59,037 bases of DNA, taken from Lentisphaerota bacterium (GTDB lineage: Bacteria > Verrucomicrobiota > Lentisphaeria > Oligosphaerales > JABHEG01). The translations under genes were made by a program, and so were the position numbers. The notes beneath the pieces were generated by a model that saw nothing but the letters and a program-made list of their open reading frames with translations, searched no databases and was not told where the DNA came from. Location of the stretch: the NCBI GenBank assembly GCA_018676675.1, contig JABHEG010000093.1, forward strand, positions 1 to 59,037, read 5' to 3'. Shown here one piece after another: positions 26,922 to 36,416 of this stretch. How positions within the stretch are numbered: position 1 is the first letter of the stretch; each line of letters begins with the position of its first letter.

Positions 26922-28397
26922 ATGCGGTACGCGATCCTGTCAGACATCCACGCGAACACCCCTGCTTTCAGCGTTGTCCTCGCTGATATCCAGTCACGCA
27001 ACGTGGACCAAATCCTCTGCCTCGGCGATGTCGTTGGCTACGGCCCAACACCGGCTGAAGTCCTCAAACAGGCCCACGCGCGAGTCCATCACTTCGTCTT
27101 GGGGAACCACGACGCAGTCGTTGCCGAGAGGATGTCCCCCGACTGCTTCAACGCCAGAGCCAAGGCTGCCATCGAATGGACCGCCCAACATCTGGACACC
27201 AAAGCCCGAACGTTCTTCCGGAAGCTGCCCTACGTCCTGGAGGGCCCAGGCTTCCGCTGCACCCATGGCCATCCGGCCGCTCCTGCCCAGTTCCGCTACG
27301 TGATCAGACCTTCCGACGCCTTGGAGGCGTGGGCATCCTGTGCTGAACAGGTGATCTTCGTTGGGCACAGCCATGTGCCCGGGCTCTGGGTCATTGGCGG
27401 AAGCGGAAAGCCGCACTGGCTGGAGCCGACCGACTTCGCGGTGGAGGATGGGAAACGCTACATCGTCAATGTGGGCTCCGTCGGCCAACCCCGGCAAGAC
27501 GACACCCGGGCAAGCTACTGCGTCTACGATCACGATACGGGCTCTGTCCTGTTCCGGTATGTGGCGTTCGACGTTGAAGCCTACCGGGCTCAGCTTGCAG
27601 CCAGTGACATCCCGGCAAAGAAAACGCATTTCCTCGCCGTGGCCGATAAACAGGCTCCGGGCCCACTGCGAGAGATGCTCGACTTCAATCCCCCTGAGGA
27701 GGCCCCCCCAGGCTCTGAGAACGTGGCGGTTGCCCGGCTTGAGGACGCCATCCGGACCGCCCGGCGCTGGCGATTGGGAGCTGCTGTGCTCGCGCTGTGC
27801 ATCGTTGCGGGCTTCTGCCTGGCCGGCGCACTGTGGCCGGAGCCTCCGCCCTCGATGGTGACCATCTCAGCTCTGGAGCCGATCAACCCCCGGCACCCCC
27901 TTCCGGCAGTGGAACAAAACGCAATCCAGGCACCAGAGGTCCGCGGCCTCGTAACCCCGGACAGCCCCCTGACTCAGTGGACTGTGAGTCTCTCCGATCC
28001 AGAAAAACAGACGGTGGAGACAAACGTGCGCCACATCCCCAAAGAAAAGCGCGGCGAGTACCCGGTCTTCCTGATCGCCTCAGGAACACCGATGCCGCTC
28101 GCGTTGCATTCGGAACTGGTGCCTGCCAGGAAAGGCATGACGCTTCAGGTGGCTGCCGATTTCCGTGTCGAAACACCACTTGACGGACACTTGAAGCTGA
28201 TCCTCGAACGGGTGATTGAGAAGAAAGCGATTCCCCTCATCGAACATGTGATCCACTGCGACAGGCCGAACCGCTGGGAAGGTCGCTCCAAAGTCGCTGC
28301 TGCCCTCCGGGAAGACGGATTCGTCCGCTGGACTCTCGTTGGTGAGTTTGCCGGAACCGTACAGGTCCGGGATTGCGCCCTGAACCGAACGAAGTGA
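26922..28397 (+). CDS. Metallophosphoesterase fused to a membrane helix and C-terminal domain
   Basis: A 491-residue protein. Residues 1-225 are a YfcE-like calcineurin phosphoesterase with all dimetal ligands visible: Asp8 and His10 (SDIHAN), Asp36 (GDVVGYG), Asn62-His63 (GNHD), His115 (THGHP), His149 and His151 (GHSHV). A linker leads to one membrane helix (about 284-306) and an outer beta-rich domain of about 180 residues with no known name. Most YfcE-type enzymes stop after the catalytic domain, so the fusion is unusual. GGGAGG precedes the ATG. The substrate could be a cyclic or phosphodiester compound and cannot be read out. Confidence 0.87.
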   Translation: MRYAILSDIHANTPAFSVVLADIQSRNVDQILCLGDVVGYGPTPAEVLKQAHARVHHFVLGNHDAVVAERMSPDCFNARAKAAIEWTAQHLDTKARTFFRKLPYVLEGPGFRCTHGHPAAPAQFRYVIRPSDALEAWASCAEQVIFVGHSHVPGLWVIGGSGKPHWLEPTDFAVEDGKRYIVNVGSVGQPRQDDTRASYCVYDHDTGSVLFRYVAFDVEAYRAQLAASDIPAKKTHFLAVADKQAPGPLREMLDFNPPEEAPPGSENVAVARLEDAIRTARRWRLGAAVLALCIVAGFCLAGALWPEPPPSMVTISALEPINPRHPLPAVEQNAIQAPEVRGLVTPDSPLTQWTVSLSDPEKQTVETNVRHIPKEKRGEYPVFLIASGTPMPLALHSELVPARKGMTLQVAADFRVETPLDGHLKLILERVIEKKAIPLIEHVIHCDRPNRWEGRSKVAAALREDGFVRWTLVGEFAGTVQVRDCALNRTK

Positions 28398-28428
28398 TTG
28401 GTACCCCTGTCCGCCGATCCTGCCTTCC

Positions 28429-29763
28429 TCAGTCAATCAGCCACCTGTCAACCAGCTCTTCCGCCTTCCCCGGCAGAATCCCGACAGCCCGAGCCAGATC
28501 AATGACGGTGAAACGCTCCCGGATCTCATGGCAGTGCGACAGCACATCCAGTATTCGTTCACGAGTGACGCCGATATCCCGCAAACGATGCGCTGCCCCG
28601 GCCCGCCTCAGGCAGTCCTTTACCACCTCAGGAGCGTGCACAGTAGCTGCAAGATCCGTACGGATCGACTCCCAGAGCTCAGGCGCTGATGCCATTTTGG
28701 CAGCTGCCATCCGAGCTCTTTCGCGCTTCCCTGCGTGTTTCTCCTCGACCACCTCAGTGAAGCGGCCCCAGAACGCCCGATCGGTCGCCTTCTCCTCGGG
28801 CGGAACGAACGTCGCTTCCTCGACAGCCGCGATCTCACCATAGAGAGCGGCTCCAAGAATGGTGCCCACGCCAACCTGCCGGCCGTGCAGATCATGCTCT
28901 ACACCGTCACGCAGTGCCATCATATCCAGCGTGTGCGAGACGAGGTGTTCTCCCCCTGAGGCCGGTGCGGAAGTCCCGGCAATGGACATGGCGAATCCCG
29001 TGTAGATCAGAGCCTGGAACAACGCCTCGATCCCGGCCACGGTGTGCTCGCCGATGTCTTCCGGCGCCCCCATATAAATTGGCTCGATACCGTCAATCAG
29101 GCCGGCGCAGAAGGGGCAGAAGAACTCGCCGAAAAGCAGACGATTGAGATGCCAGTCAACCGTGCTCACCGACTTCGCCAAGACGTCCCCAAGACCGGCT
29201 GCGGTCATCTCGTGTGGGGCCTCCCGCAACACATCGAGGTCCCCCACCACGGCAACGGGCCCCCGACCATGGAGCAACGTCTTCACACCACGTAACGTGG
29301 GCGCAACGTTGTCCGAGGCATAGCCGTTCATGGAAGCAGCTGTAGCCACAGCGATGTAAGGAGCGTTGCGGTCAAAGGCCGCCCACTTGGTCAGATCACT
29401 GACCACCCCACTGCCAACGGCGATGTAGCACGGCGCCTCGGGAAGCTCGGCGGAAAGCTGCGCATGCGTTGTATCGTCGCAGACGGGTCCGTGGCCCTCC
29501 GCATCCGGGTTGGTGAGTACGAAACTGTCAACCTGCAGACCAGCGCCCTGCAGCAGGGACAGGACGCGCCTTCCCGCCGCCACATGCGTTCGCTCATCCG
29601 AGAGTACAGCAACGTGCCGACTCCCGCTGTGACGCGCAACCACCCCCGGCAACTGCATCAGTGCGCCTGAACCGACGATCGTTTCCCGGACGTTGAGCCG
29701 GTGCGGTTCTCCGCAGGCGGCGCACTCCCATTCCGTGCCCATCAATCCCGTAAGATCATCCAT
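28429..29763 (-). CDS. sn-Glycerol-1-phosphate dehydrogenase (EgsA/AraM-like)
   Basis: A 444-residue member of the iron/zinc-dependent alcohol dehydrogenase fold, closest by eye to EgsA/AraM enzymes that reduce dihydroxyacetone phosphate to glycerol-1-phosphate. It has GSGVVSDLTKWAAF, ATAASMNGYAS, the metal ligands in AAGLGDVLAKS and GGEHLVSHTLDM, and HGRQVGVGTILGA. The N-terminus has a small CxxC-x3-H site (Cys14, Cys17, His21) in front of the fold, as in part of this family. The C-terminal ~120 residues are helical. The start at 29763 has GAGGA upstream. No prenyl-glyceryl phosphate synthase is in the window. Convergent with the phosphoesterase gene. Confidence 0.85.
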   Translation of the reverse strand: MDDLTGLMGTEWECAACGEPHRLNVRETIVGSGALMQLPGVVARHSGSRHVAVLSDERTHVAAGRRVLSLLQGAGLQVDSFVLTNPDAEGHGPVCDDTTHAQLSAELPEAPCYIAVGSGVVSDLTKWAAFDRNAPYIAVATAASMNGYASDNVAPTLRGVKTLLHGRGPVAVVGDLDVLREAPHEMTAAGLGDVLAKSVSTVDWHLNRLLFGEFFCPFCAGLIDGIEPIYMGAPEDIGEHTVAGIEALFQALIYTGFAMSIAGTSAPASGGEHLVSHTLDMMALRDGVEHDLHGRQVGVGTILGAALYGEIAAVEEATFVPPEEKATDRAFWGRFTEVVEEKHAGKRERARMAAAKMASAPELWESIRTDLAATVHAPEVVKDCLRRAGAAHRLRDIGVTRERILDVLSHCHEIRERFTVIDLARAVGILPGKAEELVDRWLID

Positions 29764-30089
29764 CACTGTATCCTCAACTCTTGACTGCAAGGCGTATGTA
29801 GGCACCGTCATCGCCGAACCGAAGCGCTCCTCACAGCACGAGCCGGTGCGAGAGCCCCTGCGCGCAGACATGACTGCCTTGCGGCAGGCGACGGCGCCGC
29901 TAACTTAGGCCCTAGCCGAGAAGGCCCTGCATCCTCAGGAACAAAACGCCTCCACGGTGAACGGCGTGTTCGCACGCGAACCGGTGTGCCATCAGTACCC
30001 CGCTACCGGTCAGCATCTGCACATGGCAAAGGTACCGCCAGGCCAGGCCTCGCGCTCGGCCGAACCAGCGAGGAAACAAAGGAAGAGCC
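29764..30089. other. Divergent intergenic region
   Basis: 326 nt between the glycerol-1-phosphate dehydrogenase and secreted-protein genes. No gene or clear promoter pair found by eye. A repeated AGGCCCT occurs around 29905-29930. Confidence 0.5.
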
Positions 30090-31889
30090 ATGGAATCGAC
30101 GCGAGCCGCGCTCCTGCCAAACGCGCCCGTCAGCCGAGCCGCAACCGGGTGGCTCCTGTTCGCCGTACTGCTCAGCCTGTCCGCCCAGGCCTGGATCGAC
30201 TACGGCGACAAGGTCGTCAGGACTGAACCGGAGTTCGGCAAGGAATTCCAGGGGTTCAGCCTCAAGCTGTCCACTGCAAATATCGAGTTTGAGCAGGACA
30301 TGCCGGAGAAGATCACGATTGTGATCAAGAATACCACCAAGCGGACAAGCCTGTTCCCGAAGAAGACCGCGGGGGAAGGGCGCAACTATGCATTGTACGT
30401 CGTGGTCGCCGACAAAGAGGGGCAATCCAGTCTATTCTCCCGCAACGTGTTCCGGGACAGGCCGAACAGAGTCGCTAAAGGCAATATCCCAGCCGGAACC
30501 GAGACCATGCTGCTCACCGTCCCGTTCAATGCGTTGGAGGTGGCCAAGGTGGATGAATACGAGAATGGCATGCCCTACTTCGATGAAAAGAAACGGATGA
30601 CCAGTGCGGGCCAGCTGCCTCCGCAGATCTATACCATCAAGGCCGTTCTCCTCGCCGGGTTACCCGACAGCCGGCCGGACTTCGTCATCGCTTCCCCGGT
30701 GTGGAGAATCCTCCTGCTGCCGAAGAGCGTCAAGCGCATGGGCACGACCGAGAAGCAGACCAAGATGAAAGCCTATCTGGCCAAAATGGCAGAGGGTGCG
30801 TATGGCGGCGTAGGCGTGTCTTCCCAGCTGGCAGCGTTCGGCGACGAAGCGGTTGACCCGCTCATCAAGATGGCCGAAAAGACGGGTGACGAAACGGTCA
30901 TGCAAAGCCGCATCTGGGCCATCGTGACCCTGTGTGGAACGCGCGCGCCACGGGCCGAGGAATACATCATCCAGAAGCTGCATGACCCTGTCGGTTTCGG
31001 CGACCTGTCCTTCCTTGCTTGGCACTCTCAGGCGTTCCACAGTCAGCGCATAACCGAGGCCCTGGATGGGTTGGCAGTCAAGATAGCGAGTGACAGCGAA
31101 CTGCCGTGGGAGAAGAAGCACGGTCCGGAAAGCCGACGTCACGGAGCGGCGTGCCTGAAATTCATCCTCAAACACTTTGTCAGCCGAGGGCTCAGTGTCG
31201 GTGACGATGTCGTCGTGAACGCCGTGAAGAAGCTCGAGGACCCCGAGATGCTGTGTCTGTCCATCCAGGTATGGAAACCCAGCAGTCCCCGGGCCGCCGC
31301 TGAGGCGCTCAAGACACTCTTCACCACCCCCTACACGCATCCCAATCTCAAGCGAGTTGCCACGCAGCGCCTCGGGAAAGCCTGGAGCGACCAGGGCTTC
31401 CCCCCCTTCGACCGCAAAGCCAACGTAGACCTGACCTGGCAGGACGCCGGGATGTGGCTCGCGGAGAAGGGGCTCCTCAGCAAGGATGAGACAACCGCTT
31501 TCCTTCGCGCACAGGTGATGGCCGTGAGAGACCCCGCGGCTCAGACACGCATCATCGCCGATCTGCGGAACCACCTTGGGGACGCCTCCCCTGTCAAGGC
31601 AGCCTCACCCGTGCTGCCGGACGCCTGGATACAGAGCTGGCAATGGATGCTCAAGACAGCCAAACTCCCCAAGGAGGAAGCAGTGCGCTTTCTCTGCAAC
31701 CAGATGCGGACACGAGAAGAGCTCGACGACAGCGTGAAACGAGCGCTCCTGGTGGCTCTGAAGGGGCAACTGGGCGAGGCGTTCCCCCTCAAGGCAACGT
31801 CAAAGGTGGACCTCGACGAGGATTGGCCGACCTGCGGCAATTGGCTCATAGAGAAAGGGCACTTCAAGCCCCCGAGGAAGCGCCGCTGA
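30090..31889 (+). CDS. Exported protein with HEAT-like helical region, function unknown
   Basis: A 599-residue protein starting at 30090 behind AAAGGAAG. An N-terminal signal (residues about 17-35, WLLFAVLLSLSAQA) is followed by a beta-sandwich-like domain (about 45-200) and then helical repeats (about 225-450: SQLAAFGDEAVDPLIKMAEK, SRIWAIVTLCGT and similar) that look HEAT/armadillo-like. The remainder is helical with repeated Trp-Leu-ekG segments ([18 protein letters not shown]). No enzyme motif. The 3' end overlaps the convergent PHP gene by 26 bp. Confidence 0.8.
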   Translation: MESTRAALLPNAPVSRAATGWLLFAVLLSLSAQAWIDYGDKVVRTEPEFGKEFQGFSLKLSTANIEFEQDMPEKITIVIKNTTKRTSLFPKKTAGEGRNYALYVVVADKEGQSSLFSRNVFRDRPNRVAKGNIPAGTETMLLTVPFNALEVAKVDEYENGMPYFDEKKRMTSAGQLPPQIYTIKAVLLAGLPDSRPDFVIASPVWRILLLPKSVKRMGTTEKQTKMKAYLAKMAEGAYGGVGVSSQLAAFGDEAVDPLIKMAEKTGDETVMQSRIWAIVTLCGTRAPRAEEYIIQKLHDPVGFGDLSFLAWHSQAFHSQRITEALDGLAVKIASDSELPWEKKHGPESRRHGAACLKFILKHFVSRGLSVGDDVVVNAVKKLEDPEMLCLSIQVWKPSSPRAAAEALKTLFTTPYTHPNLKRVATQRLGKAWSDQGFPPFDRKANVDLTWQDAGMWLAEKGLLSKDETTAFLRAQVMAVRDPAAQTRIIADLRNHLGDASPVKAASPVLPDAWIQSWQWMLKTAKLPKEEAVRFLCNQMRTREELDDSVKRALLVALKGQLGEAFPLKATSKVDLDEDWPTCGNWLIEKGHFKPPRKRR

Positions 31890-32706
31890 CCCCAAACGGC
31901 ACGCTGCTCCTCTTCCGTTCACTGAACCGCACAGTCTCACCATACCCCACATCCTGCAGCAGGCGGGCCGCCCGTTGGAAGTACTGGCCGACAGCCCCCG
32001 TCTCGTGGGCGTCCGCAGAGATAACAACCGGCACACCGGCCTGGTAGCATCTGCGCAACAGCGCCGCATCGGGATACGATGCCTCACAGGGCTTGTTCCA
32101 CCCGTTCGTGTTGATCTCCGCAACCATCCCCACCCGGGCGATAGCATCAATGGCCCGGGCGGCAGCCTCATCAAAGCGAACGGACGGCGGGAAGGCAAAC
32201 TTCTTTGGCAGATCAAGGTGAGCCATGATATCGCAAGCGCCAGTCTCCACCAGCTCCAGCACGCGCTCCCAGTAAAGCCTGTACACACCATCCACCTGTG
32301 CCTGGTCCAGGGGTCCCCAAAACGAGGCGTGGCAGTCAATGGGGAAATCGTTCGCGAAGTGAACGCCGCCGATGAGATAATCCAACGGGTATTGCCCAAC
32401 CCGTTCGATCGCGGCCTCGAAGGTCTCGGGGAAGTAGTCGACCTCAACGCCCAATCGCACCGTGATGTCCACGTTGGCGGCAGCCTTCAGCATCTCGGCG
32501 ACATAATCATCGAGCCCGGCCCGCGGCATGGCCCAGTCCAAATCCTCATCTGCGTAAGGGGTCAGGACGTAGTGGTCGCTGATGCCGATCTCCCCCAAGC
32601 CGGCTTCCTGTGCCGCAACAAGCATGGCCTCGATACTGGCCGTCCCGTCGCTCCAGGTGGTGTGGTTGTGGTATGAGGAAAAACAGGAAAGGGTCTGGTC
32701 AGTCAT
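31864..32706 (-). CDS. PHP-domain phosphatase (histidinol-phosphatase-like)
   Basis: A 280-residue PHP-family metalloenzyme. Metal-binding motifs in order: [11 protein letters not shown] (His13, His15), [27 protein letters not shown] and VISADAHE. The size and the LDLPKKF and EINTNGW segments fit HisJ/HisK-type histidinol-phosphatases, which would complement the hisG in this window, though the two are far apart. The start ATG at 32706 overlaps the end of the upstream prepilin gene by 8 nt, so translation is coupled. Confidence 0.82.
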   Translation of the reverse strand: MTDQTLSCFSSYHNHTTWSDGTASIEAMLVAAQEAGLGEIGISDHYVLTPYADEDLDWAMPRAGLDDYVAEMLKAAANVDITVRLGVEVDYFPETFEAAIERVGQYPLDYLIGGVHFANDFPIDCHASFWGPLDQAQVDGVYRLYWERVLELVETGACDIMAHLDLPKKFAFPPSVRFDEAAARAIDAIARVGMVAEINTNGWNKPCEASYPDAALLRRCYQAGVPVVISADAHETGAVGQYFQRAARLLQDVGYGETVRFSERKRSSVPFGVSGASSGA

Positions 32707-33358
32707 TAGCCTTCGTCCACGACGTTCGATTGCCCGGGGAAACCAGATAGGTCCAGGAGAGCCACTCCGCATGACCATCAATGTACCCGGCATTTGCTCC
32801 CCGGTTGTGAGTCCGTGGAACAAAGTTGCTGACCCCGCCACCCCAGAATGGAGGACCAAAGTAAGGGCCTGGTGAACCGGTCCTCCGGTCGCCAAGCATG
32901 TACATGTTGTCGGGATCCTTGATCATTTTCAGTGGCGTCGAACCGCCTCGACGGATGCTCGCGTTGGAGTTGTAGTCCTGATACCCCAGCCCCCAGTCAG
33001 CAGCGGCATTGGTCCACCCACAGTAGTTCCACCCGTAGTCAACATAGGAGGCGGAGTGGATGGACAGGCCCGGGCACTTGATGCCGAAGACATCTCCGCA
33101 ATAAGGCTGGAGTAGCTTGTCCCACCGTGTCGTCCATGATCCGGTCATTTGGTACGCCGGCAGGTACTCCTCAGAATCGTTGGCGTACATCAACGCAGCA
33201 AGGGTAAGCTGCTTGATATTGGATGCACAGGAGATCTGGTTTGCCCGGGACTTGGCTTGCTGCAACGCCGGCAGCAGCATCGCCGCAAGGATGGCGATGA
33301 TGGCTATCACCACCAACAGCTCGATCAAGGTGAACGGTCTACGCGATCGCACTGTCAT
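32699..33358 (-). CDS. Prepilin-like protein, H-x9-DG type
   Basis: A 219-residue secreted pseudopilin-like protein. The N-terminal prepilin peptidase site and hydrophobic helix are clear ([15 protein letters not shown] ..., cleavage before Phe, Glu5 conserved). It is followed by the typical [11 protein letters not shown] segment and a soluble beta-rich domain ending in [12 protein letters not shown], the H-x9-DG motif common in PVC-type genomes. The likely start is MTVRSRR at 33358. The longer frame from 33409 adds only a short basic stretch. It overlaps the PHP gene by 8 nt. Such proteins occur in many paralogues and their individual roles are unknown. Confidence 0.9.
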   Translation of the reverse strand: MTVRSRRPFTLIELLVVIAIIAILAAMLLPALQQAKSRANQISCASNIKQLTLAALMYANDSEEYLPAYQMTGSWTTRWDKLLQPYCGDVFGIKCPGLSIHSASYVDYGWNYCGWTNAAADWGLGYQDYNSNASIRRGGSTPLKMIKDPDNMYMLGDRRTGSPGPYFGPPFWGGGVSNFVPRTHNRGANAGYIDGHAEWLSWTYLVSPGNRTSWTKAND

Positions 33359-33517
33359 GTCAGGTGTTTCCAGTCCATGTCCATGGGAACATCTACGCAA
33401 CTGTACCAACTAGATAGACCACACGCCAAGGCGAATAGTTGCGCGCCCGCCTCCCCCGTCCCCGCAGACCACTGACAGTACGGCCCAATGGCAGGCTCTG
33501 GAACATTGCGGTAGTGT

Positions 33518-33545
33518 GGGGACAGTACCTGTTGTCCCCAAGGAG
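33518..33545 (+). promoter_or_regulatory. Hairpin directly in front of the ribosome binding site
   Basis: GGGGACA (33518-33524) and TGTCCCC (33533-33539) form a perfect 7-bp stem with an 8-nt loop. The ribosome binding site AAGGAG (33540-33545) begins at the next base. The geometry suggests control of ribosome access or mRNA 5' protection. No ligand-binding motif recognised. Confidence 0.45.
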
Positions 33546-33551
33546 CCGATG

Positions 33552-36416
33552 ATGAACCAGAGAATGCTCATTCCTCTCCTCGTGGCCCCCCTTCTCGGGC
33601 TATGCCAGGTCCCCGGCTTGCTGACCGAAAACGGTCTGACCAATTCAAACGCCGTTTCCTACCAGAAGGCCCAACGGCTGCCCACTGGCGGAAAATGCAC
33701 AGCCAGCCCGCCATTCGCGAGCGATGGAGAGAATCCTGCGACACTCCCGTTTTCGGAAAGCCGCCTGACCAATGGTGACCCGAGCTTCGCCTACAGGAAC
33801 GTCCCCTCGCCCTATTCCTACTGGCAAGGGCTGGGCCGGGGAGAAGTGGAGTTTGATCTGGGGCAGCCTTACCGTCTTCACCGGGTCCGCGTCTGCATCC
33901 TTAACTCCGGTCCGCACGGAACGGAACGAATCGAGCTCTACCGCCGTGGCGATCCACTTGAGTTTCCGGAAGCACTGAAGCTTGCCGAGCTGCACGCGAA
34001 GAACGGCTGGAATGAGTTCGCCGAACTCGACGCCATGAGCGATGGTGTCCGGATCCGTTTCACCGCGCAGCCCGGGAAAGCCTACATCACGATCTCAGAA
34101 GTGGAAATTTGGGGCACAGAGGCGCCCCCTCAGACCGTGTCCGCCACCCCAAAACGGGCCAATGCGAAAGCCATCCTCGAAAATGGCATTGAATGGTATG
34201 CGTTCGACTTTGGGCCAGCCGCGTCGCCTGTGTTCGCGAACTTCACCGGTGTCAGCCGGGACACTGGTTACACGGATGAGAAAGGCTACGGGTTCCTGCC
34301 GTCTCAGGGCGGCGAGCAGGGCACCGTCAGCAACTTCGGGCCAGACAGCAAGACCATTCCCGGGCTGCACGAACGTGACCGGGTCGGTAAGAAGGCCTCC
34401 TACACTGACGACCTCTACCGCGACTTCGTCATGACATCCCAATACTACCACACGCAAGTCCGCCAGACATTTGCCATCGATGTCCCGAACGGCATCTACC
34501 GGGTCATGACATTCCACGGTGATGAAAAGTACGGGCGGACCGGCAGGCAGTGCTGGTGGATAGAGGCAGAAGGGAAGCGCGTGGTGGAGGAACTCATCAT
34601 GCCCCGCTCACACAGAGCCGACGCCGGATTCACGGCAACGGTGAGCGACGGCCAATTGAACGTCACCTTCGACGCCGACGACCCCGAGCCGGCCGGATGC
34701 GGTTTCCTGCTGAACGCACTGGTAGCCTTCCCGGTGAACACGCCGGCTGAGAAGGCGTTTTCCAATGAAAAGAGCGCCCGGCTTCTGGCCGCGCTGAAAC
34801 GGGAGCGAGACGATCGTTTCACAGCCGTCTTCCGCGAGATCCCTTACACGGAAGAGGCAGAGATGCCTACCGTAACTGGCAAGGACCAACAGCGCGGGTT
34901 CGTGGTATTCGTTCCGCACTGGCTGGCAACGGTGTACCCGAACAGCGTCCCACGGCCAGCTGACCTCAAGCGCCCGTTGAGCTGCTTCGCGTGCCCGGGG
35001 GAGTACGAGCCATTGACAGTCGCTGTTCATGCGTTGCAGGACCTCAAGGGAGCGCGTTGCACGGTCGGCGATCTGGTAGGACCGGAGACACTGCCCGGAA
35101 GCGTCGTCGAGGTCCGCTCGGTTTCGTGTTGGCCGCAACGCGTGGGCAGCAGTTGGGGAACTGAGTGGCAGGTCATGCCGGAACTGCTGGAGTTGAGCCC
35201 CTCAGTGGATGTGCCGGCGCGCACGACCCAGGAGTTCTGGCTGACGATCCGCGTTCCCGAAAAGGTACGACCGGGAACATACCAGGGAGCGGTTTCCCTC
35301 AGCACGAATGCCGGAATGAGCGTCCAGATCCCGCTTGTGCTTGAGGTCCTGCCCTTCACGCTGCACACCAACGAACGGCCGGTCGGCATGTATTGGTACG
35401 AACACAAAGTGGCCAACACCCCCCGACGGGATATCCAAGTGCGCGACATGATCGACCACGGGATGACAACGTTGACCATGGGAAACCTATTCCCTGCAGT
35501 GACCAACGATGGCGGCAAGCTCGCCCTCGACGTAGACGAACTCCTCCACTTCCTGCAGGAACTCAGGACCCTCGGTATAGCCGGACCAATCCCCTACCAC
35601 ACATCAGGCCTCATGACCAAGATCAAGAGGACGTTCCCTGATGCGCCCAGCCCTGATCACGACGCGCTCTATGTTGAGGCAATACGGCAACTCGAGGCAG
35701 TCTCGTCCCGCCCGGACACCCCCAAACTGCTGTATTATCCGGTCGATGAAATCGGCAACCATGAAGAGCGTGGGCGCAAAGCCAACCATGAGTGTGCCCT
35801 TGTCGCCCGTGTGCCCGGGGCCACCAGCTACATCACCGTAAACAACTACAAGGCGGGAGAAAAGTGGGGGGACACGTTCGACATCTGGTGTGGCAACATC
35901 GAGTACAAAGCTCCGGACGAGGAAACGCTGCTGAACAAAGGCAAACGCTATATGCGCTACGGCCCCGCCTACCTGAACAGTGCACGCAAAGCCCGCAACA
36001 GCTGTGGCTTCGGCTTCTACCGGCGGCCGGCAGAGGCCATGTTCTACTGGCACTACCAGTGCTTCCAGGGAGATCCGAACAATGACTTCGACGGGACTTG
36101 CCGGGATCACTGCGCGGCGTACCCCGGTGACGACGACCGTCCCATCCCGACCATCGACTGGGAGGCCCTACGCGAAGGCATCGATGATATGAAATACATC
36201 GCGACTCTCAAGCACTACGCTGCCCAAGCCGCCCGGATAGCTGGCGGGAAAACTGCCGCGAAACGGGCGATGGACGCCCTGAACGACGTCCTCGGCGGAG
36301 ACGAACGAGTAAACCAGTACACCTTCAGAGATGATCTGAGTGACGACGAATACCACGCTCTGCGGCGGAAATTGGTGGATGCTATCCTGAAGCTGAGGAC
36401 TGTGCTGGGGGAATAG
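33552..36416 (+). CDS. Secreted glycoside-hydrolase-like protein (DUF4091/GH123-like)
   Basis: A 954-residue exported protein. Signal peptide at residues 1-21 (LIPLLVAPLLGLC). Residues about 25-190 look like an F5/8-type (discoidin) carbohydrate-binding domain ending IRFTAQPGKAYITISEVEIWG. Residues about 205-395 resemble a malectin-like domain (FDFGPAASPVFANFTGVS, YRVMTFHGDEKYG). A beta domain follows, then a TIM-barrel region of the DUF4091/GH123 group with the neighbouring acids Asp732-Glu733 in YYPVDEIGN, which match the catalytic Asp-Glu pair of GH123 N-acetyl-galactosaminidases. The start at 33552 sits 6 nt after AAGGAG. The ATG three bases earlier is too close. Substrate inferred only. 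Confidence 0.82.
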   Translation: MNQRMLIPLLVAPLLGLCQVPGLLTENGLTNSNAVSYQKAQRLPTGGKCTASPPFASDGENPATLPFSESRLTNGDPSFAYRNVPSPYSYWQGLGRGEVEFDLGQPYRLHRVRVCILNSGPHGTERIELYRRGDPLEFPEALKLAELHAKNGWNEFAELDAMSDGVRIRFTAQPGKAYITISEVEIWGTEAPPQTVSATPKRANAKAILENGIEWYAFDFGPAASPVFANFTGVSRDTGYTDEKGYGFLPSQGGEQGTVSNFGPDSKTIPGLHERDRVGKKASYTDDLYRDFVMTSQYYHTQVRQTFAIDVPNGIYRVMTFHGDEKYGRTGRQCWWIEAEGKRVVEELIMPRSHRADAGFTATVSDGQLNVTFDADDPEPAGCGFLLNALVAFPVNTPAEKAFSNEKSARLLAALKRERDDRFTAVFREIPYTEEAEMPTVTGKDQQRGFVVFVPHWLATVYPNSVPRPADLKRPLSCFACPGEYEPLTVAVHALQDLKGARCTVGDLVGPETLPGSVVEVRSVSCWPQRVGSSWGTEWQVMPELLELSPSVDVPARTTQEFWLTIRVPEKVRPGTYQGAVSLSTNAGMSVQIPLVLEVLPFTLHTNERPVGMYWYEHKVANTPRRDIQVRDMIDHGMTTLTMGNLFPAVTNDGGKLALDVDELLHFLQELRTLGIAGPIPYHTSGLMTKIKRTFPDAPSPDHDALYVEAIRQLEAVSSRPDTPKLLYYPVDEIGNHEERGRKANHECALVARVPGATSYITVNNYKAGEKWGDTFDIWCGNIEYKAPDEETLLNKGKRYMRYGPAYLNSARKARNSCGFGFYRRPAEAMFYWHYQCFQGDPNNDFDGTCRDHCAAYPGDDDRPIPTIDWEALREGIDDMKYIATLKHYAAQAARIAGGKTAAKRAMDALNDVLGGDERVNQYTFRDDLSDDEYHALRRKLVDAILKLRTVLGE

